This document shows, piece by piece, positions 36,103 to 48,974 of a stretch of DNA of 64,000 nucleotides. The translations under genes and the position numbers were made by a program. The notes beneath the pieces are model-generated. The model worked only from the letters and a program-made list of their open reading frames with translations. It did not search any database and had not been told where the DNA came from. Position 1 is the first letter of the stretch, and each line of letters starts with the position of its first letter. Source of the DNA: Asterella californica (lineage: Eukaryota > Streptophyta > Marchantiopsida > Marchantiales > Aytoniaceae); contig JAYKYS010000018.1 of the NCBI GenBank assembly GCA_036924285.1, positions 496,001 through 560,000 on the forward strand, written 5' to 3'.

Positions 36103-36516
36103 TACAGATTTAATTTTTACTTGAATTCAGTAAGTTGTAACCGTCGACATGTATGTCGAGGGGAGTATGAGCGCCTTCTGAAGAAGATCAGAAGACGAGA
36201 AGGACCAGGTGAGCACTGAAAAGAAGATTGGTCTGCGAACAACTGTTGGAAGAAGTCCAACGTCAGAAGGAAGCTACGAAGGAGCGAAGACGTCAAGCAG
36301 CTCAGAAGTGGCAAGAGAAAAAGTTTATCTGAAGGGACTTCATCTTCGCTTGAAAGAAGCTCTGTACCTATTTCACCACGGACACAGTACGAGAAGGACG
36401 AGCAGAAATACTGGAAGAAGAAGATCGATATCGGATCTCCAAGTTCGAGTACAAGGAGTGGAGAGAGTTCACCTAAAGACAGCTCATGGTTACCATTTCC
36501 TTCAAGGACCACAATT

Positions 36517-38996
36517 TTGCATGAATCCCTGTTCGAACCGACACAGAAGGACAAGACAATTCTGGCTGAAGACGAAGAGATAGATAGAGAAGAAACTCCT
36601 TCACTTCGAAGAGTGGAGTTATTCCAATCTTCATCTTCATCTTCATCTTTAGGTTCAGCACAGTCAGAATCCAATATTTTGACTACTCTTGCAGAAGATT
36701 CAAATCCAAGAGCGGAAGTTGCCTTAGAATTGATCGTTAAACATGGACCGGAAATCACAACTTTTGTGGAACTTCTAAAGAAACAAAGAGGAGAGGATTT
36801 AATTCGAGAATTGTTGTCCTTGAGATCACCTGCGCTTCAAATCTCGAATCTCAGACCTCATGGGACTCCAGGAGTATCACTTTTCAAATTACGGAGCCAA
36901 GGGACCTCCACATCGTCTTCACCAAAGAGACAAGACGAAGTTCGTGAAGAAGAGGGCAAATCAGCCGAAGATCATTCATCCAAAGTAAACCCTCTTGATA
37001 CAAGAGCAAGTAACGCTGTTGTAAACACTCTTGCAAATCTGACTCTTCAGCCGTCCGGGAATTTGTTCAATACTAAGCTGGTGGTGTCTTCATCTCTGCC
37101 TACACAACTAATATACAGACGGAAGCAGCAACCATCAGGCACAGTTCCTCCAGTACCTCATCCAATGATAGGGGTATCACCATCGTCAGGGACGCCACCA
37201 TTCGCTCGCCAAAACTATCCTAAATTTGGCGGTGAAGATTCGGATAGTGATGGAGACGGAGAGAACGCAGATTCTTTTGTTAAGCAATTTGAAGCGGTAT
37301 CACATGCGAACAAAGAAGACAATGATCCTGATCGGACAAGGATTTTCCCCAGCTTGTTGAAACACGCAGCCGGAAAATGGTATAGTCATGCCAATCTAAC
37401 TCCCGCAATCATATCTACTTGGGACTTAATGAAAAATGAATTCCTAAAAAGATTTCAGGAACTGAATTATAACAAGCATGTGTTACATAAAGTAAATAGC
37501 GTTAAACGTAAGAAGAAAGAGTCTTTGGAGAGCTACGTCCAAAGATTTTACGGAATTTTGGATAGATTACCTGCCAATGGAACACACCCAGCCTACACGA
37601 CGGCACAGGCAGTAGAGTGGTTTGTGAAAGGGTTGCCTTCAAAGCAACAAACGTGGGTTAGACGGTTTGATACGTCAACCTTGGAGCGAGCCATTGATTC
37701 TGCTGAGAATTACGAATCCTCCAATATCCTTAGCAGAGACCATGAAAAGACCTCGGAGTCGAGAAAGAAGAAGAATTTCAGTAAGTCCAAGAATAGTCGC
37801 GAAGAAGAGAAGAAGAAGAAGAAAAAGAAGTTAAAACGGAAACATAGAAAATATTCATCTTCAGAAGAATCTTCAGAAGAGTCTTCGGATGAAAGCTCAA
37901 CATCGGAAGACGAAGATTCCTCATCTTCGGACGAAGAGGAAAAGCGTAAGAAGCGGAAAAGAATGACGAGGTCTAGACCTCCGATGGTGAAGAGAACTCC
38001 ACCACCTAAAGATCACGCACTTGATGATCTTCTCAAGAAGTTCGAAGACCTCAAGGTGCAGTTGGTGAGAACGCCGGAAAGAAGTAAGTCGCCGACTAGT
38101 TCTCGTCCGAATTTGTGGTGTACTAATTGTGGGAAGCCAATACATGCCAACACGGAATGTTTTAACAGCAAACCACTTACAATATACATTCAATGGAATG
38201 GGCGCTAGTGTATGAGCCCAACTACTTTGTGGAATGTGAAGATGGGGTCTATGGAGTACAAACCCAAAAGGGTGCTGTGGTGTCCACTCAACCCCAACAA
38301 TTTACTCCTATTCCTCCGGTACACATTCAACATTTTGTACCCCGACAAATGACAACTAACGTTACCCAACGAAAGTTTACCCCTGGAGGATACCAACCAC
38401 CACCATCTCTTGGTACATCATGTTTTAATTATGGCGCTAATGGTCATTGGGCTCCTTCTTGTCATCATCCAAAGAAACAAGTAGGATATATGCCACTGTG
38501 TGGGAAGTGTGGTAAACTCGGTCATGGAGTCACAGATTGTACGAATGAACCAATTCAGAAGACTGGAGTGAGATTTCAACCACCTACCAACCAACAACGA
38601 CCAGACGCAAGAGTAAACATGGTCGAATTGGTAGAAGATCTGAAAATTTGCACTCCTTCGAAGGACGATGGATATGGTTGGCCAGAAGACAAGGAGATTC
38701 TGGTAAACAAAGTGGAGACTCGAAGTGGGAAGAGACTACTTCGAAAGAGAGAGACTTTAGCAGAAGCTGCAGCTCAGGAGGCGAAGGACCTTAAAAAGAC
38801 TGAGCAGAAGCAACTGAAGAAAGAGAAGAAAGCGCACAAAACTTTGACAGAACAAGTGTGCGAAGTTGTAGAGAAACAGACGATATCGGCACAGGCAGAT
38901 GATCATAAAGAAGAGCAGAGAAAGAAGAAGACCTCAGGAATACTACCTGCGGACATCTCCGGACTTCTATTGAGAAGTGAGGGCACTACTCAATAG
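36517..38996 (+). pseudogene. C gag
   Basis: Structural polyprotein of element C, in two overlapping frames: 36517-38208 and 38193-38996. The first holds the retrotransposon gag core (FGGEDSDSDGDGEN ... RTRIFPSLLKHAAGKWY ... ESLESYVQRFYGILDRLP), a long Lys/Ser/Glu-rich tail and a CCHC knuckle CTNCGKPIHANTEC. The second has CFNYGANGHWAPSC, where the second Cys is Tyr (TGT to TAT likely), and an intact CGKCGKLGHGVTDC. The 16-nt overlap implies one frameshift. The true start may lie upstream, since 36103-36516 is also purine-rich and gag-like in composition. Confidence 0.85.
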
Positions 38997-39890
38997 AGAA
39001 GTGAGTACGCAAGCCAAGGAAGTGGAACCTAGCAGAGAAGGGTCTGGGAAGATTCGAGCTGAAGTCTCTTCGCCCGAAGTCGGTCGACCATCCGAATTAC
39101 GGAAGCTGGTGGCAGACCAACCTAAGAGGATTGTTCCAGTGGTGAGCCCTCATTACAACGTAGTAGAAGATTTGCTGAACCAACAAGCTAACATAACTAT
39201 CAAGCAGTTGGTCGAAGACAATAGGCTCTACAGGAAGTTGTTATTGGCAGCCTTGAGAAAACCGGCGAAGGCTAAATCGAAGAATCTGCCTTCATTATTT
39301 CAAGTTGGATTGGAGGACTTAGGATCTCCAGAAGTAGACATCGAGATAGATGGATGTCTAATAAAGCATGTGTCTATAGACTCCGGTTCTAGTGTGAACA
39401 TTATTACAGAAGAGACAGCGCATGGATTGGGTTACACTAAGTTCGAATCAACACCAAGAGTGTTGAGGATGACGGATCAGAGCAGAAGAAGACCTTTGGG
39501 AGTACTGCGAGATATCACTACGACAATTGGTGGGATAATCTTCAAACTTACCTATATGTACTAAGGCCATTGGTTAAGTCTAGCTATGGAGTGCTTATAG
39601 GTCGACCTTGGCTATATGGTGCTAAGGTAATTACTGATTGGTATAAGCAGAAGTTGTCCTTTAATGATCCTATGAAACCAAAGGATAAGAGTGTCTCTGT
39701 AAGTTGGAAGAAGATGTCACACCAGGGCGAGACATCTTCAACAGATTCAGGATACACTTCGGAAGAAGACTCTTCGTCTTCAAGCAATAGCTCAGAGAAT
39801 GAAAAATCAGGACCTTACATAGTTGTGAACTACTTGCAATGCTATGAGATAGAAGAAGAAGAAGACTGCAAAGGACCTGATGAAGAATAG
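38977..39890 (+). pseudogene. C protease region
   Basis: Aspartic protease that would mature the polyprotein. The first segment (38977-39564) has the active site VSIDSGSSVNII at about 39370-39400. It stops at TAA 39562-39564 because one G is missing near 39558. The frame resumes at 39570 with GVLIGRPWLYGAKVITDW, the conserved protease C-terminal flap region, and ends at TAG 39888-39890. Confidence 0.85.
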
Positions 39891-40055
39891 CAATCATTGT
39901 TAGGACAAAGAAGTTCAGAGGTAAGCCACACATAAGGAATGGTACTGAAATCAGCAATAGTGGATTTAGTCCTCGAAGAAGGGAAAATCTTGAAGATCAC
40001 AACGAAGTTACAAGGAGCCGAATTGGAAGTGTACCATGACATGTTAACATACTAC

Positions 40056-42722
40056 TAGGATGTCTTCGCCTGGAAGATAGAAGACATGAAGGGTATTCCT
40101 GCGAAGTGGGGTCAACATCGAATTGACCTACTGGAAAACTCTGTACCTATGAGACAACGACAATACCGGCTAAATCCTAAATATTCCCTCTTAGTCAAGG
40201 ATGAGATTGATAAGTACTTAAGTGCTGGTATTATTTTTCCTGTCCTTAGTAGTGAATGGGTATCACCTATAGTGATAGTACCCAAGAAGAAGACTGGTAA
40301 AATTAGAGTATGTCAAGATTTTTGCAAACTGAATGCAGCAACTAGGAAAGATCATCATCCCTTATCTTTTACAGATTCTATTTTGGATAGGGTAGCTGGT
40401 CATGAGTGCTATAGTTTTCTCGATGGATTTTCAGGATATAATCAGGTATCCATCAGAGAAGAAGACAAGGACAAGACTACTTTTACCACTGACCGGGGTA
40501 TTTTTGCTTATCACAAGATGCCTTTTGGTTTGTGTAATGCTCCTGCCACATTTCAGAGAATGATGACAAAAATTTTTCAGGAGTATCTTAGGAAGTTTTT
40601 AGAAATTTTTATAGATGATTTTTGTGTTTTTGGTCCAAGGGAAGAACATATAAATTCCTTGGCTATAGTTTTTCAGCGTTGTAGAGATGCTCAGTTAGCA
40701 TTACACCCAGAAAAGTGTTTCTTCGTCATGTCAGAAGGTCTTTTATTAGGACATAGAGTTTCGCAGCGGGGCATTGAAGTAGATGTAGACAAAGTTCAAG
40801 TTATAGTAGCTTTGGATCCTCCCTCAAATGTTAGCGAGTTGCGGGGATTTTTAAGACATGTGGGTTTCTATCGGAGGTTTATTAAAAACTATGCAACACC
40901 ACTAACCGAATTGTTGAAGAAGACTACTGAGTACATCTGGCAGGAACAGAGACAAAAAGCTTTTGAAACACTGAAGACGAAGTTGATTGAAGCTCCAGTC
41001 ATGAAGGCACCAGATTGGAATCTACCCTTTCAAGTGTATGTGGATACTTCAGCATTCGCTATTGGAGTGGTGCTGAGTCAGAAAGACAGCGAAAAGATGG
41101 ACCATCCGATTTATTATGCGAGTAGACAGCTATCAGCTGCAGAGAAGAACTATTCTACTACAGAGCGGGAAGCACTAGGGATGGTGTATTCTGTCAAAAA
41201 ATTTTGACACTATTTGTTGGGATGCGAGTTTGTATTCTACGTGGACCACTATGCTTTAAAACATCTGGTGCAAAAATCTGATTTGTCGGGAAGGATAGCA
41301 AGATGGATGTTGTTATTGCAGGAGTTCAAATTCACAGTTCAAACTCGAGCAGGCAAACATCATGAGAATGCAGACTACTTGTCTCGGTTGAGGACAGGAG
41401 AGCGTCAAGATAACGTAGCAGATGACTTTCCAGATGAAGAACTTTTCCAGCTTACGGTAACCCTCACAAGCAGGTATCATGAGATATATAGATATCTGTA
41501 TTCATTGCAGTGTCCTGAGGGAATGGATGTGGAACAGCGTACGGTGTTCATACACAAGGTCGGACCATACGAGCTGAAGAGCGGTATTCTGTTCAAAAAG
41601 GGGACCGATGATGAACTACGAAGATGTCTAGAAGAAGAAGAAGTAGGAAGAGTGGTGGATGCCATGCATTCAGAATCAGCAGGAGGACATTATGCCCTTC
41701 GCAACACAGTGAAGAAGATCTTAGATGCAGGATATTGGTGGCCCACCATGTACAAAGATGTGCAAGCGATCATTAAAAGGTGTGACAGTTGTCAACGAGT
41801 AGGTAAGCCTACTCGAACTACTCAATGATCACTCCACCCTATCTTACCTCTTGCACCATTCGAGAAGTGGGGAATTGACTTTGTGGGACCTATTCAGCCA
41901 GCAACAAAGAAGACACGAAGAAGATACATATTGGTTGCTACAGATTATGCAACCAAGTGGGTGGAAGCTGAAGCAACAAAGAAAGATGATGCAATAACAG
42001 TGGCAGCGTTTCTACACAAGAATATCATCATCAGGTTTGGATGTCCATTGGAACTGGTGAGTGATAGGGGCACACACTTTTTGAACAACACCATAGAGGC
42101 ACTGACAGAGTACTTTCAGATCAAGCATCGAAAGACTACTCCGTATAATCCTAAGGCGAATGGACTTACTGAGAAAAGCAATGGATTACTGTGTAAAATT
42201 TTGAACAAAGTGACTGTCAATCATGCCTATGATTGGGACACCAAGCTGGATGCAGCGTTGTGGGCATTCAGAAATACAAAGAAAATAACAACACGACAGA
42301 CGCCGTTCTTCTTAGCGTATGGAATACATCCCATTATGCCTATTGAGTTCGAAACCCCTACTTACAAGATTTTGTCACAGGATAGACTGTCTGCAAAAGA
42401 TAGTCAGCTCATCAGATTACAAAGTCTGATGGCACTGGAAGAAAATCGCGGGGCATCTCTGGAGTTAACTAAGGACATACAAGAGAAGCGAAAGAAAGTA
42501 TATGACAAGAGGTTGAGGAAAGTGGAAGTGAACGACGGAGACTTAGTCTTGCTATATGATAGTAGACATATTAAGTTTCCAGGGAAATTACAGCTACGAT
42601 GGATGGGACCATACATAGTCGCACAATGTTATTGCAATAGTTCAGTCCAACTTAAAGACCTGGAAGAAAATCTCTTCGCTACTCGAGTAAACGGAGGAAG
42701 AATCAAGCGATACTACTCTTGA
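40056..42722 (+). pseudogene. C pol: reverse transcriptase, RNase H, integrase
   Basis: One reading frame interrupted by three stops and no frameshift. TAG 40056-40058 precedes DVFAWKIEDMKGIP. TGA 41205-41207 lies in RNase H (where CGA/Arg is expected). TGA 41826-41828 lies before LHPILPLAPFEKWGIDFVGPI (CGA again likely). Reverse transcriptase shows VCQDFCKLN, FLDGFSGYNQ and FIDDFCVFG (40608-40622). RNase H has YVDTSAFAIG, TTEREAL and NADYLSRL. Integrase has the HHCC zinc region with CDSC, then D (GIDF), D (SDRGTHF) and E (KANGLTEKSN), and ends at 42722 with the LRWMGPY module. Confidence 0.92.
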
Positions 42723-42746
42723 GGTGTTCGCAGGGTCGCTCACATC

Positions 42747-42760
42747 TGGGGGAAGAAGTA
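42747..42760 (+). other. C polypurine tract
   Basis: The G/A run GGGGGAAGAAG ends two bases before the 3' LTR at 42761. Confidence 0.75.
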
Positions 42761-43320
42761 TGTAAAGCTCACTTTTTCAATTTTTGATAGAAGAAGATCG
42801 AAATGTAGAAGTTTGTAGAAGAAATAACGAAGACAGAAGAAGAATAGCTTAGTTTTAGTGAAGGAGAGACTTCGGAAGAAGACCTTCACAGGAAAGATTT
42901 GAGAAGGGAGACTTCGAGAATGCAAATCGTTAGTACGCTATCTTCACGAATAGTCCGAGGAACTCACAGTCGGGACATAGTCTGAATAAACACGAGCTAC
43001 TTATCCAGGAAGGGACAGGAACGATGAGAGGCGTGGGCGAAGACAGCATGCGCATGCCCTTGTCAGGTCGGCGACAAGCAATCAGAGGCGACTTCGGCAC
43101 GTGCGAGAGTTTGAATCAAGCTATATACTAGGAAAACTAGCTCATTTCCCAAATCCACTCTTAGCACTCAGCTGCTCTCCAATTGCGGACGATAAGTTTA
43201 GACGAAGATAGAGAATTTGAGCGAAGGCAATCAGTTTGGGCGAAGGTCAACTTGAGCGAAGACTAGCAATTTAGATGAAGTTTACGTCACAGCCAGTCTA
43301 GCAACCTTCGTCTGATCACA

Positions 43321-44988
43321 ATGTCTATCACGACGAAGTTACCGAGGATTAGAGCTTTCGAGCTAGACCAAGAGGAGTTAGTGCGCCTTCGGCCGAAGCT
43401 GAAGGAGTTAGGTCTCAGTTTCCTAACCCTAGGAGGCTGGACTAAGGTGTCTGGCAAGTTCATTAGTCAGATACGGATGTGTGAAGATCACGAGGGCAAA
43501 GATGGCTATGCACGACCCGGTAACTAGACCGTTGAGAACTGAGAGAAGGTCCTGTTAGACGAGGTAGGGACGAATGGCGACTTACTTTTCGACAATGCCT
43601 CAATGAAGAGTTTGGTCAAGGAGGACCAGAACTACGGAGAAATCTTCGAACATCCGATGCATCCGACGAATGGATACAAGTTGACCGAGTACCGCGACCT
43701 AGTGAAGAGGAAGATTGCGGAGGCTGTCATGCTGATCCTGAGCCCCCGAAGAACGACTTACCTGACCACTTGGAAGGTATGCTTCTTCGAGAATCTCTTC
43801 GTCGGCAGACGAGCTTACTGGGCGAAGATATTCCATGACGAAGTCCAGCGCCTATGGAAGAAGCAGGATTACGTTTACATGGGGGGCTTCGTCAGTATCT
43901 TTTACTTTGGCATGAGGTGGTTATCGGAGAACGAAGCCAAGCAGTTGGGCTTCGACGAAGATGAAGAGCTAGAAGGTAATGATTTCTCGCCCATTCGTGA
44001 AGTTGAAGGGGCACCCACAGAAGATGTTCAGCAATTGGAGGCTTCGCCGAAGGCACCAGCCGAAGAGCCTCAAGAGACACAGAAGGCAGTGGATGTACAT
44101 ACTTTGATCGATGACGAATAGAGGAGGCGCAGTAAGAGGAAGAAGACTCTTCCGACTTCGCCCATGGACAAGCCGAAGGCACGGAAGAAAGTCAAGAGTA
44201 CAAAGAGGGAGACGGTGGACCTAAGCAGCTCGGGAGCGAAGATGGAAGGTGCTGCTGTCTGTGGCGAAGGTACTTCGGAGGGGTCTGCCTTAGATAATGT
44301 GGACCTGTTCAAGAAGGCAATGCTTTATGGCGAAGAGGTGGTCGTCCCAGTCCTCTGACTTCTTGAAGACAATAAGGAGGACTACGAGAGAGAAGTGAAG
44401 AGGAAGGTGTCATTCTCGGAGATGTTAGCGGAGTTACACTTTAGTCGAGGTACTTGGCAGCAAGAGAAAAACAATCTCCGTGAAGAAGCCCGAAACGTGA
44501 CGAAGTTGAGATTGGAGACAGAGAAGGAGCTCGAAGATCTTCGACGTCAATGTGAAGAAGCCAAGACTGCCTTGAACGGGAAGGAAGAAGAGCTTAAAGT
44601 ATCGATGAAGAGCTTCTCTGACCACATTCAGGAGTTGTCTACTCAGAAGGCTGACTTGCAGCGAAGTCGAGAAGAGTACCAAGTGACAGTTGCCGAGCTC
44701 ACCAAGGAGAATGAGAGCTTGAAGACGAAGGTAGCTGACTCCGAAGACCTTCGAAAGAAGTTGATGCCGGTTCTTTCTGCGTACGTGACTTCGAGACTGG
44801 ATGCGGATTAGCTTGGACTTCTTCGGGCGCTGAAGGCAGAAGTAGTGCAAGCGGAGACGAACCCCGATGGTGTGAAAGTGCGCCTTTCTCGACTTAGACA
44901 GAAAGTAGATAGAGAGATAGACGAGATACGAGCGAACGCGGAAGTTCAGTTAGAGGAGTTCATGGCACAATTAGGCTTAGGAGTGTAG
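43321..44988 (+). pseudogene. LTR-encoded (U3) coiled-coil protein of family C
   Basis: One uninterrupted phase of 556 codons, with five stops (TAG 43525, TGA 43540, TAG 44119, TGA 44356, TAG 44809) and no indel. Each stop is one transition from CAG, CGA or TGG. The N-terminus has RLRPKLKELGLSFL and LGGWTKVSGKF. A middle globular part follows (LSPRRTTYLTTWKVCFFENL, YMGGFVSIFYFGMRWL). Then come an acidic linker, a basic patch (DKPKARKKVKSTKRE) and a long coiled coil (LREEARNVTKLRLETEKELE ...) to the end. The plan and short motifs (LKELGL; GG..FL.YLY) match the family D U3 frame. It lies upstream of the LTR TATA box in sense orientation, so the genomic transcript could carry it near its 3' end. 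Function unknown. Confidence 0.8.
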
Positions 44989-45093
44989 ATTGAGTGAAGA
45001 TGAAGATGATCGTAGGGTAGCGAAGGTCTTCCGCCTTCGTAGGAAGATAAATAGTTAGCACAGTTAGAAAACAGTTAAGTTAGGACGAAGTAG

Positions 45094-45100
45094 TATATAA
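45094..45100 (+). promoter_or_regulatory. TATA box of the C 3' LTR
   Basis: TATATAA in the same context as at 35241. It follows the end of the U3 coding frame by about 105 bp. Confidence 0.6.
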
Positions 45101-45922
45101 GCAACGCGATCCACAGCCCTCGTGCCTTTTCCATGTTTTCAGTTCTTTATTAATTAATTTCCATTTCCCAAAAGTGCGGAGTGATGTTGTGAATGCTTTG
45201 AACGAAGATATTTTCCTCCGAATATTCGATGTTTGCTGTCGCAGGTGTAATTTCTGATTGATGAAGATCTTCGCCGTTAGACTTAAGCGAATGGACTTTG
45301 GCGTAGGAACTTTTGAAGAGCCTTCGGCCGAAGTTGAAACTGTAATCTTCGTGAAGAGCTTTTGAACGAAGATCTGAGAACAAATCAGTGACTGTGAAGT
45401 GGAAGAGATAAGTTAAATTGTAAGGAGAGTTCGGAATATGGTGGCTTCGACTTAAGTTTGGCTTCTTCAAATAAGTGGGATTCTTAAGAGTGAAGATTTA
45501 GTTGCAAGAACACTCCTTAGGAAGAGTAGGGGCTTACCCTTGGAACCTTGATGAGAAATCTGTATTCTTCTATCTTTTCAGAAGAAGACTAGTAACATTT
45601 CAGCAGTATTTTATATTCTTCATTCATTCAAACAACTGTCTTCTCAATCTTTTCTTTGTATTGTTGGAAGGTTCCCTGATCAAGAACTATTTCGTTGTTG
45701 TTTGTATTCGATTTGTCAGGTTTTGCTTGGGTTTGGTTTCTTATCAGACTTAACTCTCATCCGGATATTATTCCATTCCGTGAGAATAACAGAAAACTAT
45801 CTGAATTATCATTGTGACGTTGTAGTATTGTGTTTTGTGTAATTGTTAACTGTATCTTCGTGAGAACGATCTTTAATTTACTATTTCTGATACTTTGTGT
45901 TTCTCTGGGTTGTTACACATTA

Positions 45923-46460
45923 CCCTCACAACCATTGGGCAAGAGCAACCACAGAGACCTTAGTGAAGCTGAGAGATCTAGAGGAATCTATGGTGGCATT
46001 CATTGATCACGGCTCAGAGATTAATCTGATGTCTAAAGAGTTGTACAAGCGTGGGAGGTGGCCCATAGACACCGACCATGGATGGCTTATCCGTGCTGCC
46101 AACAACTAGAGAGGAGAACTCTATGGTGCTTGTCCCAACATCAAGGTAACTGTGAGTGACATCAGTGATGTCCAGAATTTCTTTGTACAAGACATGTCAA
46201 CCTATCCTATCATTCTAGGGCAGCCTTACATTATTGCTGTTAGAATGGAGACACGAGTTATGGATGATGGTTCAGCCTATGCTAGGATACGTAGTAGAGA
46301 TGGCAAAAGAGCTGTTCAGTTTTTTATCGTTGCTGCAGAACATGAGAGGAATCGTGATAGCTTGAGAGACCGTCCACTACCTAAGATTACTCAAGAGTTT
46401 AGAGAGTCTAGGGGTTTTGACAGAGTATCATTGAAGAGCGAGACTTCAACGGTACAGTAG
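45923..46460 (+). pseudogene. A1 protease, continued after the C insertion
   Basis: Continues the gag-pro frame of A1: FIDHGSEINLMSKELYKRG with Asp-His-Gly-Ser at 46005-46016. A TAG follows AANN near 46107 (CAG in A3). The frame then resumes to the shared ...SETSTVQ-stop at 46460. The GGGTTTT slip site lies at 46412-46418 in the right phase. Confidence 0.87.
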
Positions 46461-48974
46461 AGAAAGGATTCTCGCCTGATCTAGTAGAGCAGGAAGCTTT
46501 ATCCACTAGCTTCTTAGGACTGACATCATGTGGATCAGTGTGTTATAGGAAGGTTGAGAATCTGAAAAGGTTTGAGAGACAACATGTGAAGTATGTACAG
46601 CAATCTTTGTGGGATAGTGGAGAGTTAGCAAGAGATGAATACATATCTGGAGTGTTTGAAGAGCAGTATTTGGTAGATACTATAGGGAGTTGAAATCTAC
46701 AGTAGAAAGCTCTATAGATGATGTAGATAGAGTGGTGAGAGTGAGCTCCAAAGAGCTTTATGATGTAATTGATAAGTTTATAGATCGACAAGAGGTGTAT
46801 GTGGAGACCAAGTACAAGTCGGTGGCGAAGAAAGTCAAACCAATGGCTTTGCTTTTACCACTCGATTACAATCAAAAGATGGAGCAAGCTGCACGAGAAC
46901 CGACGCTCAGAGGACCGAGAAGAATTGAGCACCTGTTCACAGAAACAACACAGAAGGAGTTGAGGATTGGAGGTGATGGATTTATTACTGAACAAGAGAA
47001 GAAGAGCTTCAGGGAGATGCTATCTAGGCATGGTAAGGCGTTTGCGTTTGAGTCACATGAAGTAGGATGTGTAGATCCAAGTGTAGTTGCACCTATGGTA
47101 ATCTTTACTATACCGCATGTGCCTTGGAATCTACATCCTATCCCTGTGCCTAGAGCTCATCTACCAAAGCTGATAGACTTGCTCAATGAGAGGATTAGGA
47201 TGGGTATCTTGGAACCATCTATAGCTCCCTACGCTAGCAGATGGTTTACTGATCCGAAGAAGAGTGGAGCTTTGAGATTCATTCAAGATATGCAGCTAGT
47301 TAACAAGGTGACTATCAGGAATATGGGTATAGGACCTATTGTAGACGAGTTTGCAGAGGCTTTTGCTGGTCATGCTATCTATTCAATGGAAGACTTATAT
47401 TCAGGTTATGATCAGTTTGAGTTATCCTCTGAGAGTAGAGACTTTACTACAATGAGTACACCTTTGGGGTTACTAAGGATGTGCACCTTGTCACAAGGTG
47501 CAACCAATTCTGTAGCACATATGATGAATGGCATGAACAAGTTTTGAGAGACTTCATTCCTGAAAAAACTATGCCATTCCTTGATGATGTGTCGATCAAA
47601 GGGTGTGATGAGGAGGAGAAGAATGAGGTAATGGATCAGAGGGGGTGCCGTAAGTTTGTTGCTAATCACATACCTGACTGTGATAAGATACTGAGTCGAC
47701 TGGAGGAGGTTCATTTGACTTTATCAGGAGCAAAGTCTGTATTTGGAGAACAAGAGGTGTTGATTGTGGGGCACCTATGTGGATCTTATGGTCGGAAACC
47801 TTATCCAAACAAGGTTAATGCCATTCAAAGGATGAAGGAGACATGTGGGTCAGTTACCGAGGTGAGGAGGTTTCTAGGTGCATGTGTGTTTTACCATATA
47901 TGGATTCCACACTTTGCTCATGTAAGCAGATCCGTTGTACAAGCTGCTGAGGAAGGGGCAAAGATTTCAGTGGCAAGAAGAGCAAAGCGAGTCTATGAAG
48001 AAGTTGAAGGATCTTTTGGCTTCACCACCAACTCTACGGAAGGTAACATTTGAGTTGGGCAGATCTGTTATCCTTACTGTTGATACTAGTCCTATTGGCA
48101 TTGGATGGGCTGTAGGACAAGACGATGAGGATGGGAATAGATATGTGGTGCGTTTTGGAGCTAAGGTGTTAAGTTCACGGCAGAGAGACTATCCTCAGGT
48201 CAAGAGAGAGCTATGGGGAATAGTTACTGCAATGAAGAGTGACAAGGAATACTTGATAGGAGCACTTGTGGTGTGGAGACAGATTGTTTACCTCTTTTGG
48301 GAATGATCACTAGCTGTACAACTCCAGATATTGCTATGTTGAGGTGGATAGCATATATCAAGTCCTTGAACCCAGAGTTTAGACATATTGCAGGGAAGGA
48401 CAATCCTGTGGCAGATATGTTATCAAGGGCTAGGTATTACGATGAGAAAGAAATGATAGATGATCAGGAGGATGTGAGAACAGAGTTCTATTCTAGTGCT
48501 CTTGCTAGAAGGGATAGAAGCTGTTTTGCAGCCCCGTTGGAGTTTTTTGAGGAAACTGTGTATGATGGCGAGTGGTTGGATCTTGGGCGCTATTTGAGTT
48601 CACTGGAAAGGCAAGAAGGCTGGTCTGATGCAGATTTCAAGAGGATCCGTAGAATAGCTTATGGTTTCTTTTTATATGGAGGACATCTATGGAAGCGCCC
48701 TAAGCTGCAAGGAGGTGTACCACAACGGGTGGTATGTGACCTGGAATTGCAGCAGAAGCTGATCAAGGAGTTCCATGAGAGTCTATGGGCCGGTCATAGA
48801 GGAGTTTGGGCTACATTTGCCAAGATGAAGGAGAAGTATTGGTGGAAGGGTATGTATAAAGATGTAGTACAGTTTGTTTCATCATGTATACCCTGCCAGA
48901 TGTACTCCAATGTACGCCATCGTGATGGATTGCATCCTACTTATCTTTTAGCCATTCATTACAAATGAGTAGTG
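46418..48974 (+). pseudogene. A1 pol, truncated
   Basis: Reverse transcriptase, RNase H and the start of integrase in at least four frame segments (46690-47547, 47481-48053, 47935-48306, 48273-48968). FLDDVSIKG, TVDTSPIGIGWA and CIPCQMYSN are visible. The last codon of the open frame is followed by TGA at 48966, where A2 has TGG. A3 has TAG at the same codon. Family A sequence ends at 48974 and the integrase core is lost. Confidence 0.87.

Larger units (their letters stand above)
25523..45917 (+). mobile_element. C: Ty3/gypsy element with U3 coding frame, inserted in A1
   Basis: Plus-strand element bounded by TGTAAAGC...GTTGTTACA and a CATTA target duplication. Without the nested A2 copy it is about 11.6 kb. 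Order: 5' LTR (25523-25747 plus 34527-36064), tRNA-Asp-like primer site, gag, protease, reverse transcriptase, RNase H, integrase, polypurine tract and 3' LTR (42761-45917). The IDDF reverse transcriptase and the primer site suggest the Tat/Athila side of plant Ty3/gypsy. The two LTRs differ in length because the 5' LTR lost about 1.4 kb of the U3 coding frame. Confidence 0.92.
42761..45917 (+). repeat. C 3' LTR (3157 bp)
   Basis: TGTAAAGCTC...GTTGTTACA, then the CATTA duplication and the rest of A1. It contains the empty A2 target (ACGA near 42946), the complete U3 coding frame (43321-44988) and the TATA box (45094). Confidence 0.92.
22344..48974 (+). mobile_element. A1: family A Ty3/gypsy element, split by C and truncated
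   Basis: The oldest visible family A copy. It has a 5' LTR (22344-23612), primer site, gag-pro to 25522, then the large C insertion, then gag-pro end and pol from 45923 to 48974. It ends abruptly inside the integrase at GTAGTG (48969-48974), where family D sequence begins. No 3' LTR remains. The C insertion is proven by a CATTA duplication at 25518-25522 and 45918-45922 and by continuity with the uninterrupted A2 copy. Many frameshifts and stops show that it is dead. Confidence 0.9.
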
